A stretch of DNA of 64,000 bases from assembly GCF_017921895.1 (NCBI RefSeq), contig NZ_JAFIDN010000001.1, forward strand, positions 248,001-312,000. Direction: 5' to 3'. Under the pieces are notes generated by a model, which searched no databases, was not told the origin of the DNA, and was given only the letters and a program-made list of their open reading frames with translations. Positions 63,902-64,000 of this stretch are shown here, piece by piece. A program made the position numbers and the translations under genes. The first letter of the stretch is position 1; every line of letters starts with the position of its first letter. The stretch is from Natronogracilivirga saccharolytica (GTDB taxonomy: Bacteria; Bacteroidota; Rhodothermia; Balneolales; Natronogracilivirgulaceae).

Positions 63902-64000
63902 CTAATAAGTGATGTTCAATGATGTCGAAAAAATGATTCCGGCTCCGCACCGGCGGAGCTGTTCAAGCGCGGTTTCTGCTAACTGTCCGATTTCTTCTTT
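63902..64000 (-). CDS. C-terminal fragment of a gene upstream of nuoJ (possibly nuoI)
   Basis: A reading frame runs in from the right edge of the window for 32 codons (KEEIGQLAETALEQLRRCGA...) and ends at a stop at 63902-63904, 36 bases before the nuoJ start. By position in the usual nuo order it could be nuoI, but the fragment is too short to recognise a family. Confidence 0.4.
   Translation of the reverse strand, partial: KEEIGQLAETALEQLRRCGAGIIFSTSLNITY

Noticed and set aside
1-64000. Search for CRISPR arrays, insertion sequences, prophage or integrase genes
   Set aside because: No regularly spaced repeats, terminal inverted repeats, transposase or phage structural genes were found. The S74 domain protein has a signal peptide and sits among T9SS genes, so it is not taken as prophage evidence.

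Overview
The window looks like the chromosome of a Bacteroidota-type bacterium in the broad sense, most probably Balneolota or Rhodothermota. Three secreted proteins end in the 'NYPNPFNP ... SGVYLYR...' type IX secretion (T9SS) sorting domain typical of that branch. Two putative promoters have the TAnnTTTG -7 element of Bacteroidota. Gene content (incomplete PTS, FeoAB, tricorn-type S41 peptidase, YfhO, OlsF-like acyltransferase) fits. This lineage call is inference from protein signatures, not from a marker gene. I see no prophage, insertion sequence, CRISPR array or plasmid gene.

Layout. 1-2.4 kb: a membrane protein cut near its start by the window edge, an atypical SDR enzyme and a YjbQ-family protein. 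2.7-8.8 kb: an iron block, feoA-feoB (ferrous uptake) followed by a complete ferric-type ABC importer (binding protein, fused double permease, ATPase). 8.9-12.3 kb: methylglyoxal synthase, a chemoreceptor and a nitroreductase-like putative lipoprotein. 12.3-18.9 kb: a leftward surface/secretion cluster of three tandem T9SS cargo proteins (YWTD propeller, GLUG/ASH protein, subtilisin) preceded by an S74 tail-fibre-domain protein. The start of that S74 gene carries a tetranucleotide repeat that leaves it out of frame. 19.2 kb: tRNA-Ser(GCU) with its terminator. 19.5-25.2 kb (leftward): hpt, tilS, birA, a stand-alone CBM48-like protein, ptsI and ptsH. 25.3-35.1 kb (rightward): gatC, a YfhO-type membrane protein and a polysaccharide locus (glycosyltransferases, asparagine-synthase-like enzyme, alpha-toroid protein, flippase). 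35.2-42.7 kb: hisS, an AsmA-like protein, an OlsF-like double acyltransferase (minus strand), clpS and clpA. 42.8-57.4 kb: a mixed region with a large tricorn-like protease, HAD phosphatase, DUF3347-like protein, D-aminoacylase-like lipoprotein, saccharopine-dehydrogenase-like enzyme, porin, MscS channel, radical SAM protein, methyltransferase, L,D-transpeptidase homologue, FKBP lipoprotein and a small HEPN-like protein. 57.6-64 kb (leftward): nuoJ-K-L-M-N, the membrane arm of complex I, with the tail of one more gene at the window edge.

The most notable observation is the start of the S74 tail-fibre gene. A good ribosome binding site and ATG lead into five GTGA/TCAC units and then, one frame off, a clear signal peptide fused to the rest of the protein. 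Losing one unit or gaining two would restore the frame, as expected of a phase-variable surface gene caught in the OFF state. Others are a 5' leader shared by two neighbouring T9SS genes, a perfect inverted repeat just before feoA, a FeoB whose GDI region is a Gly/Ser-rich linker, an L,D-transpeptidase with Ser in place of the catalytic Cys, a metal-site-altered D-aminoacylase homologue, and a ClpA with an 88-residue acidic/glycine-rich linker.
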